A stretch of DNA of 6,614 nucleotides from Pseudomonadota bacterium (GCA_009782165.1 WQUH01000078.1:1-6614), one strand, 5' to 3'; shown: positions 1 to 6,309, counted from the stretch's first letter. Notes: generated by a model from the sequence alone, not told the origin. Translations and numbers: made by a program.

Positions 1-1626
1 CCCGGCGGCGCGGTCATCGACCTCTACGACGAGTTGTGTCGGAGCAGTATCCGCCACATTCTGGTCCGCCACGAACAGGGCGCGGTCCACGCGGCCGACG
101 GCTTCGCCCGCGCCACCGGCAAGGTCGGCGTGGCGCTGCTCACCTCCGGCCCCGGCGCCACCAACGGCGTCACCGCCATCGCCACCGCCTACTGCGACTC
201 GATTCCGCTGGTGGTGCTCACCGGCCAGGTGCCGCGCGCCCTCATCGGCAACGACGCCTTCCAGGAGGTGGACATCGTCGGCATCACCCGCCCCTGCACC
301 AAACACAACTACCTGGTGTACGACCCCGAAGAGCTGATTCCGACCCTGCGCGAGGCCTTCCATCTCGCCGCTTCAGGCCGGCCCGGCCCGGTGCTGATCG
401 ATCTGCCCAAGGATATCATCAACTCGACCATCGCCTATCCGCCGAAAAAACCGATCAAGATGCAGACCTACCAGCCCCATGTCGATCCGCATCCCAACCA
501 GGTGGAAAAGGCCTGCCGCGCCTGTCTCAAGGCCAAGCGGCCGGTGCTGTACGTCGGCGGCGGCGTGATCCTTTCCGGCGCCAACGAGGAACTGACTCAT
601 CTGGCCCGACGCCTCAACATTCCGGTGACCATGACCCTGATGGGCCTGGGCGGCTTTCCGGGCACCGATCCGTTGTCGCTCGGCATGCTCGGCATGCACG
701 GCAGCTACGCCGCCAACATGTCGGTGGCCAAGAGCGACCTGCTGATCGCCGTGGGGGCGCGCTTCGACGACCGGGTGACCGGACGGCTCGACGCCTTTGC
801 CCCTTCGGCCAAAATCATCCATATCGATATCGATCCCTCCTCGATCAGCAAGAACGTCGGCGTCGACATCCCCATCGTCGCCGATTGCAAGCTGGCCCTG
901 CGGGCCATGAACGCCTGGCTCGACAAGGCCGGGGAAGCCGAGGCCGGGGAGATGGCGGAACACCGGGGAAGCTGGCTTACGCAGGTCAAGGAATGGGACG
1001 GCAAACACCCCCTGTCCTACGTGGAGAACGGCGACATCATCAAGCCCCAGTACGTGATCGAGACCCTACACCGACTGACCGGCGGCGACTGCATCATCAC
1101 CACCGAGGTCGGCCAGAATCAGATGTGGGCGGCCCAATTCTACAAATTCAACCACCCCCGCCGCCTGCTGACCTCGGGCGGCCTCGGCACCATGGGCTAC
1201 GGCCTGCCGGCGGCCATCGGCGCGCAGTTGGCCTTCCCCGAGGCCACGGTCATCGACGTGGCCGGCGACGGTTCGATCCAGATGAACATCCAGGAACTGG
1301 CCACGGCCAGACAGTGCGGCGCCAACGTCAAAATCGCCATCCTCAACAACAACTACCTCGGCATGGTGCGCCAGTGGCAGGAGCTGTTCTACAACCGCCA
1401 CTACGCCTCCACCACCATGGAGGTCACCCCGGATTTCGTCGCCCTGGCCCACGCCTACGGCGCGGTCGGCCTGCGGGCCAAGACCAAGGCCGAGGTCGAG
1501 CCGGTCATCAGGGAGGCCCTGGCCGTCAAGAATCTGGTGATCATGGACTTTGCCATTGCCCGCGAAGAAGGCGTGTTCCCCATGGTGCCGGCGGGCAAGC
1601 CCACCACCGAGATGCTTCTGGTCTGA
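1..1626 (+). CDS. ilvB: Acetolactate synthase large (catalytic) subunit, 5'-truncated by window edge
   Basis: ThDP- and FAD-dependent enzyme that condenses two pyruvates to 2-acetolactate, or pyruvate plus 2-oxobutyrate to 2-aceto-2-hydroxybutyrate. This is the first common step of valine, leucine and isoleucine synthesis, in the cytoplasm. The frame is open from base 1 and its first residues (PGGAVIDLYDEL) already match the family, so the true start lies upstream. About 20-30 N-terminal residues are missing, because 541 codons are visible against a usual 560-575. Visible landmarks are the RHEQGA segment (residues 23-28), whose Glu25 is the conserved ThDP-activating glutamate; the LLTSGPGATNG loop that follows; the central FAD-binding domain with GARFDDRVTG; and the C-terminal ThDP/Mg motif, running from GDG at 422-424 to NNN at 449-451. 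The ilvN gene follows after 63 bp. A TTG at base 34 could be read as a start but lies inside the conserved domain, so it is not the start. The identification is secure. Confidence 0.97.
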   Translation, partial: PGGAVIDLYDELCRSSIRHILVRHEQGAVHAADGFARATGKVGVALLTSGPGATNGVTAIATAYCDSIPLVVLTGQVPRALIGNDAFQEVDIVGITRPCTKHNYLVYDPEELIPTLREAFHLAASGRPGPVLIDLPKDIINSTIAYPPKKPIKMQTYQPHVDPHPNQVEKACRACLKAKRPVLYVGGGVILSGANEELTHLARRLNIPVTMTLMGLGGFPGTDPLSLGMLGMHGSYAANMSVAKSDLLIAVGARFDDRVTGRLDAFAPSAKIIHIDIDPSSISKNVGVDIPIVADCKLALRAMNAWLDKAGEAEAGEMAEHRGSWLTQVKEWDGKHPLSYVENGDIIKPQYVIETLHRLTGGDCIITTEVGQNQMWAAQFYKFNHPRRLLTSGGLGTMGYGLPAAIGAQLAFPEATVIDVAGDGSIQMNIQELATARQCGANVKIAILNNNYLGMVRQWQELFYNRHYASTTMEVTPDFVALAHAYGAVGLRAKTKAEVEPVIREALAVKNLVIMDFAIAREEGVFPMVPAGKPTTEMLLV

Positions 1627-1689
1627 AGGCCCGGCACGCTTGCCTCCGGCTCAACCGAACAGTCACAACCGTCGAACAGGACACGAACC

Positions 1690-2172
1690 ATGAAACACAC
1701 CCTCTCTGTCTTACTGCGCAACCGGCCCGGCGCGCTGTCGCGCGTGACCGGCCTCTTCAGCGGCCGCTGCTTCAACATCGAAAGCCTGTGCGTGGCCGAA
1801 ACCTACGATCCGCAAGTCTCCTGCCTGACCCTCGTCACCACGGGCGATGCGGCCATCATCGAACAGATCACCAAGCAGTTGCACAAGCTGATCGACGTCG
1901 TCAAGGTCACCGATGTCAGCGAGGGCGAGTTTGTCGAACGGGAGATGGCGCTCATCCGGGTCAAGGCCGAGGCGAACACCAGGGCGGAGGTGCTGCGGAT
2001 CATCGACATCTTCCGCGGCAAGGTGGTGGATGTCAGCCCCAACTCCTATGCCCTGGAAATCACCGGTTCCGAATCCAAGATCAAGGCGGTGATCGACATT
2101 CTCCGGCCGCTCGGCATCAAGGAAATCATCCGTACCGGCACGATCGCCATGGCGCGCGCCGCCAAGAAATAA
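1690..2172 (+). CDS. ilvN: Acetolactate synthase small (regulatory) subunit
   Basis: Regulatory partner of the catalytic subunit encoded just upstream. It raises activity and usually confers feedback inhibition by valine. The protein is 160 aa, the normal length for the longer IlvH/IlvN type. An N-terminal ACT domain (about residues 3-76) begins with the RNRPGALSRVTGLFSGR pattern and continues with FNIESL. A C-terminal ACT-like domain follows (about 85-157: MALIRVKA, SYALEITG, IIRTGTIAMAR). Gly14 and Asn29 are present. These are the positions where E. coli IlvH substitutions are known to cause valine resistance, so I infer that valine feedback is retained. Start choice: ATG with an AGGA Shine-Dalgarno at 1678-1681, 8 nt upstream. 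It is very likely co-transcribed with ilvB. One small oddity is Cys27 (GRCFNIES), where Gly is usual (GRGYNIES). ilvC, which often follows, is absent. Confidence 0.96.
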   Translation: MKHTLSVLLRNRPGALSRVTGLFSGRCFNIESLCVAETYDPQVSCLTLVTTGDAAIIEQITKQLHKLIDVVKVTDVSEGEFVEREMALIRVKAEANTRAEVLRIIDIFRGKVVDVSPNSYALEITGSESKIKAVIDILRPLGIKEIIRTGTIAMARAAKK

Positions 2173-2233
2173 CCGCCGCGCCCCTGTCCGCGCCGCGCAA
2201 CCGGCCCATCCGCCGCATGCATCCGGAGCCGCC

Positions 2234-2914
2234 ATGCAGAAAACCGAACTGCCCGTAGCCCGTGAAGGGTATCCCTTCATCCTCTTCTGCGCCCTTGCCA
2301 CCCTGGCGCTGGCCGTGCTCGGCTGGGCGGTCCCGACGCTGGTCTGTCTGCTGCTCACCGGCTTTGTCCTGTATTTTTTCCGCGACCCGGCCCGGATATT
2401 GCCGGAACAGCCGGATGCCATCGTCTGTCCGGCCGACGGCAAGGTCATCGTGGTGGACGAAATCGACGACCGCCGGTTCCTGCATGCGCGGGTGCGGAAG
2501 ATCTCCATCTTCATGAACGTGTTCAACGTCCACGTCAACCGCATCCCGTTGACCGGCACCGTGGAACATGTGGCGCTGTCGCCGGGAAAGTTCTACTCCG
2601 CCGACAAGGACAAGGCCGTGCTCCACAACGAATTCTGCGCCCTGACCCTGATCACCCCGAACCAGCACCGGTATGCCGTGGTGCAGATCGCCGGCCTGAT
2701 TGCCCGCCGCATCGTCTGCCGGGCGGAGGCGGGCGACCGGGTGCTGTCCGGTGAACGGTTCGGCCTGATCCGTTTCGGCTCGCGGGTCGATCTCTACCTG
2801 CCGCTTGCGGCGCAGATCACGGTCAAGGTCGGCGACAAGGTCCGGGCCGGCGAAACCGTCCTCGGCTCGCTTGCGGCGGCGCCCGATGCGGATGCGAAAG
2901 GATCTATTGCCTAA
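2234..2914 (+). CDS. psd: Phosphatidylserine decarboxylase proenzyme, short (archaeal-type) form
   Basis: Pyruvoyl enzyme that decarboxylates phosphatidylserine to phosphatidylethanolamine on the cytoplasmic membrane. At 226 aa it is in the range of the short PSD family and much shorter than E. coli Psd. The N-terminus carries one or two hydrophobic segments (about residues 13-48) ending in YFFRDP, the usual membrane anchor of this form. Catalytic elements are PADG with Asp68, FNVHVNR with His100, and FGS at 181-183. Self-cleavage between Gly182 and Ser183 should give the alpha chain with an N-terminal pyruvoyl group from Ser183, and Asp68/His100/Ser183 match the known self-processing triad. 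The start ATG has GGAG at 2225-2228, 5 nt upstream. The gene lies 61 bp after ilvN and 143 bp before pssA, which makes its substrate. The last codons contain the -35 part of a candidate promoter. Confidence 0.95.
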   Translation: MQKTELPVAREGYPFILFCALATLALAVLGWAVPTLVCLLLTGFVLYFFRDPARILPEQPDAIVCPADGKVIVVDEIDDRRFLHARVRKISIFMNVFNVHVNRIPLTGTVEHVALSPGKFYSADKDKAVLHNEFCALTLITPNQHRYAVVQIAGLIARRIVCRAEAGDRVLSGERFGLIRFGSRVDLYLPLAAQITVKVGDKVRAGETVLGSLAAAPDADAKGSIA

Positions 2915-2940
2915 CCCGCCGATCCGCCGTATAAGTATAC
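2907..2940 (+). promoter_or_regulatory. Candidate sigma70-type promoter for pssA and downstream genes
   Basis: TTGCCT at 2907-2912 (4/6 to the -35 consensus) is followed after exactly 17 bp by TATAAG at 2930-2935 (5/6 to the -10 consensus). The -35 box overlaps the psd stop codon. The -10 lies in a small palindrome, GTATA-AG-TATAC (2929-2940), in an otherwise very GC-rich neighbourhood. The palindrome could be an operator or chance. If used, transcription would begin near 2942 and give pssA a leader of about 115 nt. This rests on sequence alone; no start-site data are available. Confidence 0.35.
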
Positions 2941-2965
2941 CATCGACCATTCGCCTTCCACGCGC

Positions 2966-3008
2966 CCCTGCGGATGCGGCCGCGCCTCCGCAGGGATATA
3001 TTTGTATT
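2966..3008 (+). terminator. Perfect 9-bp hairpin followed by a T-rich tract in the psd-pssA gap
   Basis: CCCTGCGGA (2966-2974) pairs perfectly with TCCGCAGGG (2987-2995) around a 12-nt loop that itself contains the palindrome GCGGCCGC. The stem is followed directly by ATATATTTGTATT (2996-3008), with 8 T in 13 bases. This looks like a weak or imperfect intrinsic terminator, because the T-run is interrupted. It could end or reduce transcription after psd. It could also act as an attenuator or mRNA-stabilising leader element if the promoter at 2907-2935 is real, since it would then lie within the pssA leader. A function is not proven. Confidence 0.45.
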
Positions 3009-3057
3009 AACCGCGCGCTGGAACCTTGCACCGTATTTTTCGCCCTGACGAACCGCC

Positions 3058-3825
3058 ATGGAAAACACCGCTCCCGCCGCTCCGCCGCCCAACCGCCTGT
3101 ACGTCGTGCCCTGCATGCTCACCATTTGCAGCCTGTTCAGCGGCTTCTACTCGATCGTCTCTTCCTTTAACGGCCATTTTTTCGCGGCCGCCGTGGCCAT
3201 CCTGGTGGCCGCCGTCTTCGACGCCCTCGACGGCCGGGTGGCGCGGATGACCCGTTCCACCTCGACCTTCGGCATGGAGCTGGATTCCCTCTGCGACATG
3301 GTCGCCTTCGGCGTGGCCCCCGGCGTGCTCGCCTACCTCTGGGCCTTGCAGCCATACGGCCGCTACGGCTGGCTGGCGGCCTTCTGCTATGTGGCCGCCA
3401 CCGCCCTGCGCCTGGCCCGCTTCAACTCCCAGACCACGGCCAGCCCGAGCCACGACTTCACCGGTCTGCCCTGCCCGGCCGCGGCCGGCATGATCGCCAC
3501 CACGGTGATGTTCAGCACCTATGTCTTCAAGATCACTTCCAATGTCCAGCATGTCGCCCTGCTGCTGATGGTCTACCTGCTCTCCTACCTCATGATCTCC
3601 ACCCATCGGTATCTGAGCTTCAAGCACCTGGACATCTCCAGGGAAAAACGGTTCCAGTTGTTCGTCGGCCTCATCCTGCTGCTCATCCTGCTGGCCAGCG
3701 AGCCGCCCATCACCCTGTTTGCCGCCACCGTCCTCTATATCCTTTCCGGCCCGTTTCTGGCCGTCAGGAAGCGGCTGCGCAAAAAACAACCGCAACCGGT
3801 CAAGCAGGAAAAACCGCTCGATTGA
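3058..3825 (+). CDS. pssA: CDP-diacylglycerol--serine O-phosphatidyltransferase (phosphatidylserine synthase)
   Basis: Integral membrane enzyme that transfers a phosphatidyl group from CDP-diacylglycerol to L-serine, giving phosphatidylserine, the substrate of the upstream psd product. The protein is 255 aa. The CDP-alcohol phosphotransferase signature is complete: D55-x2-D58-G59-x2-A62-R63, then G72-x3-D76-x3-D80, with the four Asp residues serving as metal and catalytic ligands. The N-terminal YVVPCMLTICSLFSGFYS and the rest of the protein give about six to eight hydrophobic segments. The tail is basic (VRKRLRKKQPQPVKQ), as expected for a cytoplasmic end. It belongs to the integral membrane type II PssA, not the E. 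coli phospholipase-D-like type I. The start is ATG 3058. No strong Shine-Dalgarno precedes it (only GACGAA-like bases), so the start is slightly uncertain, but the next in-frame ATG (codon 20) would cut into the first helix. Confidence 0.94.
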   Translation: MENTAPAAPPPNRLYVVPCMLTICSLFSGFYSIVSSFNGHFFAAAVAILVAAVFDALDGRVARMTRSTSTFGMELDSLCDMVAFGVAPGVLAYLWALQPYGRYGWLAAFCYVAATALRLARFNSQTTASPSHDFTGLPCPAAAGMIATTVMFSTYVFKITSNVQHVALLLMVYLLSYLMISTHRYLSFKHLDISREKRFQLFVGLILLLILLASEPPITLFAATVLYILSGPFLAVRKRLRKKQPQPVKQEKPLD

Positions 3826-3839
3826 CCAGCCGTTGACCC

Positions 3840-3845
3840 GGAGGG
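3840..3845 (+). promoter_or_regulatory. Shine-Dalgarno that fixes the GTG start of rsmD
   Basis: GGAGGG lies 4 nt upstream of GTG at 3850. It is one of the strongest ribosome-binding sequences in the window and supports the GTG start, which also places the family-typical LRITGG right at the N-terminus. Confidence 0.75.
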
Positions 3846-3849
3846 TTCT

Positions 3850-4437
3850 GTGCTGCGCATCACCGGCGGCAGCGCCCGAGGCCGCAGACTGGCCTCGCCC
3901 CGCTCCGGACAGATCCGCCCGACCTGCGACCGGGTGCGCGAGGCCCTGTTCAACATCATCGGCCAGCGCATTGCCGACAGCAGGGTGCTCGACCTCTTCG
4001 CCGGCACCGGCGCCATCGGCATCGAGGCCCTGAGCCGGGGGGCATCCTCGGTGCTGTTCGTCGATCGATCGCCCGAGGCCGGCCGCCTGATCGAGGCCAA
4101 TCTCCGCGCCTGCATCATTCGTCCCCACGCCGCCTTTCTCACCCTCGACCTCGCGGCCGCGCCGCATCTGCACCCGCTGCGGGCCGACGTAGCCGCCTCC
4201 GGCCGTTTCGACACGGTGATCATGGATCCGCCGTACCAGAAAAATATGGCGCAACGGGTTCTGGCAATGGTAGAAGAGGCGGACATCCTGGCGGAAGACG
4301 GCCTGATTGTCGTGGAGGAGCACCGCAGCGTCGAGCTCCCCGAACAGGTCGCCTCTCTCGCCCTCATTGACCGCCGCCGTTATGGAGAAACCGGGTTGTG
4401 GTTCTTCGCGCCGCAACCGGCCACATGCCGCCCATGA
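3850..4437 (+). CDS. rsmD: 16S rRNA (guanine(966)-N2)-methyltransferase RsmD
   Basis: SAM-dependent methyltransferase that modifies G966 of 16S rRNA (E. coli numbering) in the assembled small subunit. The protein is 195 aa, normal for the family. The N-terminal signature LRITGGSARGRRL is followed by RPTCDRVREALFNII (about 23-37), typical of RsmD. The SAM-binding motif I is DLFAGTGAIG (48-57), and the catalytic motif IV is DPPY (126-129) within DTVIMDPPYQ. A Rossmann-type strand pattern is visible between them. The GTG start is chosen because of GGAGGG at 3840-3845 and the family alignment. The gene follows pssA by 24 bp, and its stop overlaps the coaD start (ATGA, 4434-4437). The rsmD-coaD pairing is common across bacteria and strengthens both calls. 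Confidence 0.95.
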   Translation: MLRITGGSARGRRLASPRSGQIRPTCDRVREALFNIIGQRIADSRVLDLFAGTGAIGIEALSRGASSVLFVDRSPEAGRLIEANLRACIIRPHAAFLTLDLAAAPHLHPLRADVAASGRFDTVIMDPPYQKNMAQRVLAMVEEADILAEDGLIVVEEHRSVELPEQVASLALIDRRRYGETGLWFFAPQPATCRP

Positions 4438-4958
4438 AAAACAGCCATGCGCCAGCCCTTGCCGGGGGAGAAGACAAACCGCTCCGCATCGCCCTCTATC
4501 CGGGAACCTTTGACCCGATCACCAACGGGCATATCAACATCATCGAGCGGGGCCTGCACCTCTTCGACCGGATCGTCGTCGCCGTGGCCGTCAATGCGCA
4601 GAAGACGCCCCTGTTTTCGCTGGAAGAACGCCTGGTCATGATCCGCCGATGTTTTCCCGATTCCGACCGGGTCACGGTCGGGCACACCGATGGGCTGATC
4701 GTCGATTATGCCCTGCGCCACGGCGCGCGCACCATCATCCGCGGCCTCAGGGTGGTCTCCGATTTCGACTACGAATTCCAGATGGCGCTGATGAACAGGC
4801 GGCTGGCGCGCACGGTGGACACGGTCTTCCTCATGCCCGGTTTCCGCTGGATCTTCATCAGTTCGAGCGGCATCAAAAATGTGGCCCGATGCCAGGGCGA
4901 TATTACCGGCCTGGTTCCCAAGCATGTGGAGAGGGCCTTGCGGGAAAAATTCGCCTGA
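4434..4958 (+). CDS. coaD: Phosphopantetheine adenylyltransferase
   Basis: Penultimate enzyme of coenzyme A synthesis: 4'-phosphopantetheine + ATP to dephospho-CoA + PPi, in the cytoplasm. Nucleotidyltransferase motifs are PGTFDP (23-28) and TNGH (30-33, the T/HxGH motif with catalytic His33). RGLR (103-106), the following DFDYEFQMALMNR segment and ISSS (143-146, usually ISSx) also fit CoaD. With ATG 4434 the protein is 174 aa, about 15 longer than typical, because 17 residues (MKNSHAPALAGGEDKPL) precede the conserved core RIALYPGTF. No ATG, GTG or TTG in frame lies nearer the core. Upstream in-frame starts (ATG 4425, GTG 4398) exist, but 4434 gives the classical ATGA overlap with the rsmD stop and suggests translational coupling. 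No clear Shine-Dalgarno is visible. The stop shares one base with the next gene's ATG. Confidence 0.95.
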   Translation: MKNSHAPALAGGEDKPLRIALYPGTFDPITNGHINIIERGLHLFDRIVVAVAVNAQKTPLFSLEERLVMIRRCFPDSDRVTVGHTDGLIVDYALRHGARTIIRGLRVVSDFDYEFQMALMNRRLARTVDTVFLMPGFRWIFISSSGIKNVARCQGDITGLVPKHVERALREKFA

Positions 4959-5413
4959 TGGAACCCCAGGTCCGCGGTGCAAACGCCGCCCCCGATCCCT
5001 CGTCCGGCCGGCGCGAGATCCTGGCCCGCTGGCTGCGATGGGCGGCAGCGGTAGGGGCGATTTGTCTCCTGTATCCGCTGTTTCGTTTCATCGGCTACCG
5101 GATTCCCCCCAAACCACGGCTGGTGACCGTGCCCGCGCCCCTGCCGGTGAGCGGCGTCCATGCCGCCCACGATTTTTTCCTCTTCGCCACCCCGGAAGGG
5201 ACGACCGCCGTCTCCCGGATCTGCACCCATCTCGGCTGCCGCATCAACTATCAGGCGGACAAGCAGTACATCGAGTGCCCGTGCCATCACAGCCGCTTTA
5301 CCACCGACGGCAGGCGGATCGCGGGACCGGCGGAAAAAGACCTGCCCCGGTACAAGGTTACGACCACGGAAGACAACGAGGGGCGGGTAACCGCCTATGT
5401 GGTGCACCTCTGA
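4958..5413 (+). CDS. Rieske [2Fe-2S] protein, membrane-anchored, partner of a b-type cytochrome
   Basis: Predicted iron-sulfur subunit of a quinol-oxidising cytochrome bc-like complex, with the cluster domain outside the cytoplasmic membrane. The protein is 151 aa. The N-terminus has a twin-arginine-like signal (GRREIL, Arg18-Arg19) before a hydrophobic anchor (about residues 24-46), as in Rieske subunits exported by Tat and kept as uncleaved anchors. The Rieske fold has CTHLGC (89-94) and CPCH (107-110). Cys89, His91, Cys107 and His110 are the expected cluster ligands, and Cys94-Cys109 the expected disulfide, so this is a true bc-type Rieske rather than a dioxygenase ferredoxin. GPAEKDL (123-129) matches the usual Gly-Pro loop. 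Residue 111 is His, where Gly is usual (CPCHG). The ATG shares one base with the coaD stop (TGATG); an open frame continues upstream through coaD but has no Rieske-like content. The stop overlaps the next ATG in the same way. Confidence 0.92.
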   Translation: MEPQVRGANAAPDPSSGRREILARWLRWAAAVGAICLLYPLFRFIGYRIPPKPRLVTVPAPLPVSGVHAAHDFFLFATPEGTTAVSRICTHLGCRINYQADKQYIECPCHHSRFTTDGRRIAGPAEKDLPRYKVTTTEDNEGRVTAYVVHL

Positions 5414-6282
5414 TGCTGGGCCGGGCGGGCGGACAATTCGCCGCCGGGGCAGGGCAACGGCTCCTGGCGTACCAGTGGGGCGGGGCCACGCTGGTCAGCC
5501 TGGTGCTCTCGATCGTCTCCGGCATCGTGGTGGCCCTGCAGTACGACTACGCCACCCCGTTCTACTCGACCAGCGCCATCGAGCTGGTGACGCCGTACGG
5601 CTCCTTTTGGCGGGGGTTGCACTACTACACCAGCCAGGCCTTCTTTCTGCTGCTTCTCATCCATCTTGCCGCGATTCTGTGGAAAAACGAGGAGACGCTC
5701 CAGCGCGGTCCCTGGATTCGGCTCTGCGCCACCCTGCCCTGCGGCCTGCTGCTGCTGTTTACCGGCTATGTGCTCCGGGGCGATGCCACCGGAGAGGCGG
5801 CAGGGGCCATCGCCGAACACATCTGCCTGTCCGTGCCTCTGGTCGGCAGCCAACTGAACGATTTGTTGTTTGATCTCACCGGCAGCGGCCTGCGCAAGGT
5901 CTATGTCCAGCACCTCATCGGCCTGGTGGCCCTGGGCTTTGTCGCCGTCTGGCCCCATCTCCGCCGGTACTCCGCCCGGTGGCGCTCGCACCTGGCGCTG
6001 ATTCTGGCCCTTATCCTCCTGGCCGTTGTCGTGCCCGCGCCGATGGAACCGAGCCGGTTCGGCCTGCTGTTCATCGCCGGCCCCTGGTTCTTTCTCGGCC
6101 TGCAGGAGCTGCTCCGCTCGCTGCCGCCCTTTGTCGCCGGGGTGCTGATCCCCGCGCTGCCGCTGGTCCTGCTCTTCTGGCTGCCCGTTGCCGCCCGGCC
6201 CCGCGCCTGGACGCTGCTGGCCATCGCCGGCTGGCTGCTGTTCTACGCCGTCTTCACCGCGATCTGCCTCCTGCGGATTTGA
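5413..6282 (+). CDS. Compact b-type cytochrome (cytochrome b/b6-like, 8 predicted helices)
   Basis: Predicted membrane subunit that carries two b haems and, with the Rieske protein, oxidises quinol. The protein is 289 aa, between cytochrome b6 (about 215) and full bc1 cytochrome b (about 380-430). Hydrophobic segments by eye are about 23-43, 71-90, 101-122, 163-183, 193-210, 216-234, 239-258 and 265-287. Haem ligands are complete: His70 and His84 in helix B (H-x13-H), and His167 and His182 in helix D (H-x14-H, the spacing of b6 rather than bc1). Inter-helix loops are short. Two Qo-site motifs differ from the norm: GYVLRGD (118-124) in place of GYVLPWGQ, and GPWF (223-226) in the position where PEWY is expected. 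The ATG is joined to the Rieske stop (TGATG), with no good Shine-Dalgarno close by, which suggests translational coupling. No c-type cytochrome gene follows within the window. The cytochrome b fold is secure; the electron acceptor and quinone are unknown. Confidence 0.88.
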   Translation: MLGRAGGQFAAGAGQRLLAYQWGGATLVSLVLSIVSGIVVALQYDYATPFYSTSAIELVTPYGSFWRGLHYYTSQAFFLLLLIHLAAILWKNEETLQRGPWIRLCATLPCGLLLLFTGYVLRGDATGEAAGAIAEHICLSVPLVGSQLNDLLFDLTGSGLRKVYVQHLIGLVALGFVAVWPHLRRYSARWRSHLALILALILLAVVVPAPMEPSRFGLLFIAGPWFFLGLQELLRSLPPFVAGVLIPALPLVLLFWLPVAARPRAWTLLAIAGWLLFYAVFTAICLLRI

Positions 6283-6290
6283 TGCCGTAG

Positions 6291-6309
6291 GGGCGAGCAT
6301 TGCTCGCCC
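6291..6309. repeat. Palindrome 9 bp after the cytochrome b stop
   Basis: GGGCGAGCA and TGCTCGCCC are perfect inverted arms separated by a single T; folded as RNA this gives an 8-bp stem with a 3-nt loop. The right arm also overlaps a smaller alternative stem (CCCGC-AAA-GCGGG, 6307-6319), so the two cannot form together. There is no T-tract after it, so it is not a classic intrinsic terminator. It may still protect the 3' end of the mRNA or be the edge of a dispersed repeat. Confidence 0.7.

Noticed and set aside
36..2258. A 740-codon + strand open frame across ilvB and ilvN
   Set aside because: Out of frame with both genes, extremely rich in Arg, Pro, Gly and His, and without family resemblance.
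3007..4416. A 469-codon minus-strand open frame opposite pssA and rsmD
   Set aside because: Low-complexity, Gly/Arg/Glu/His-rich translation with no domain. It is a typical antisense shadow in GC-rich DNA, and the + strand genes are unambiguous.
4649..4957. Possible N-terminal extension of the Rieske protein into coaD
   Set aside because: The frame stays open upstream, but that part is a shadow of coaD. The ATG at 4958 gives a normal Rieske with a twin-arginine anchor.
4879..5412. Possible N-terminal extension of cytochrome b through the Rieske gene
   Set aside because: The upstream residues are out-of-frame readings of coaD and the Rieske gene. Homology starts after the ATG at 5413.
6291..6309. 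Intrinsic terminator for the operon
   Set aside because: A good stem, but followed by GCAAAGCGGGG and not a T-tract, so it is listed as a palindrome only.
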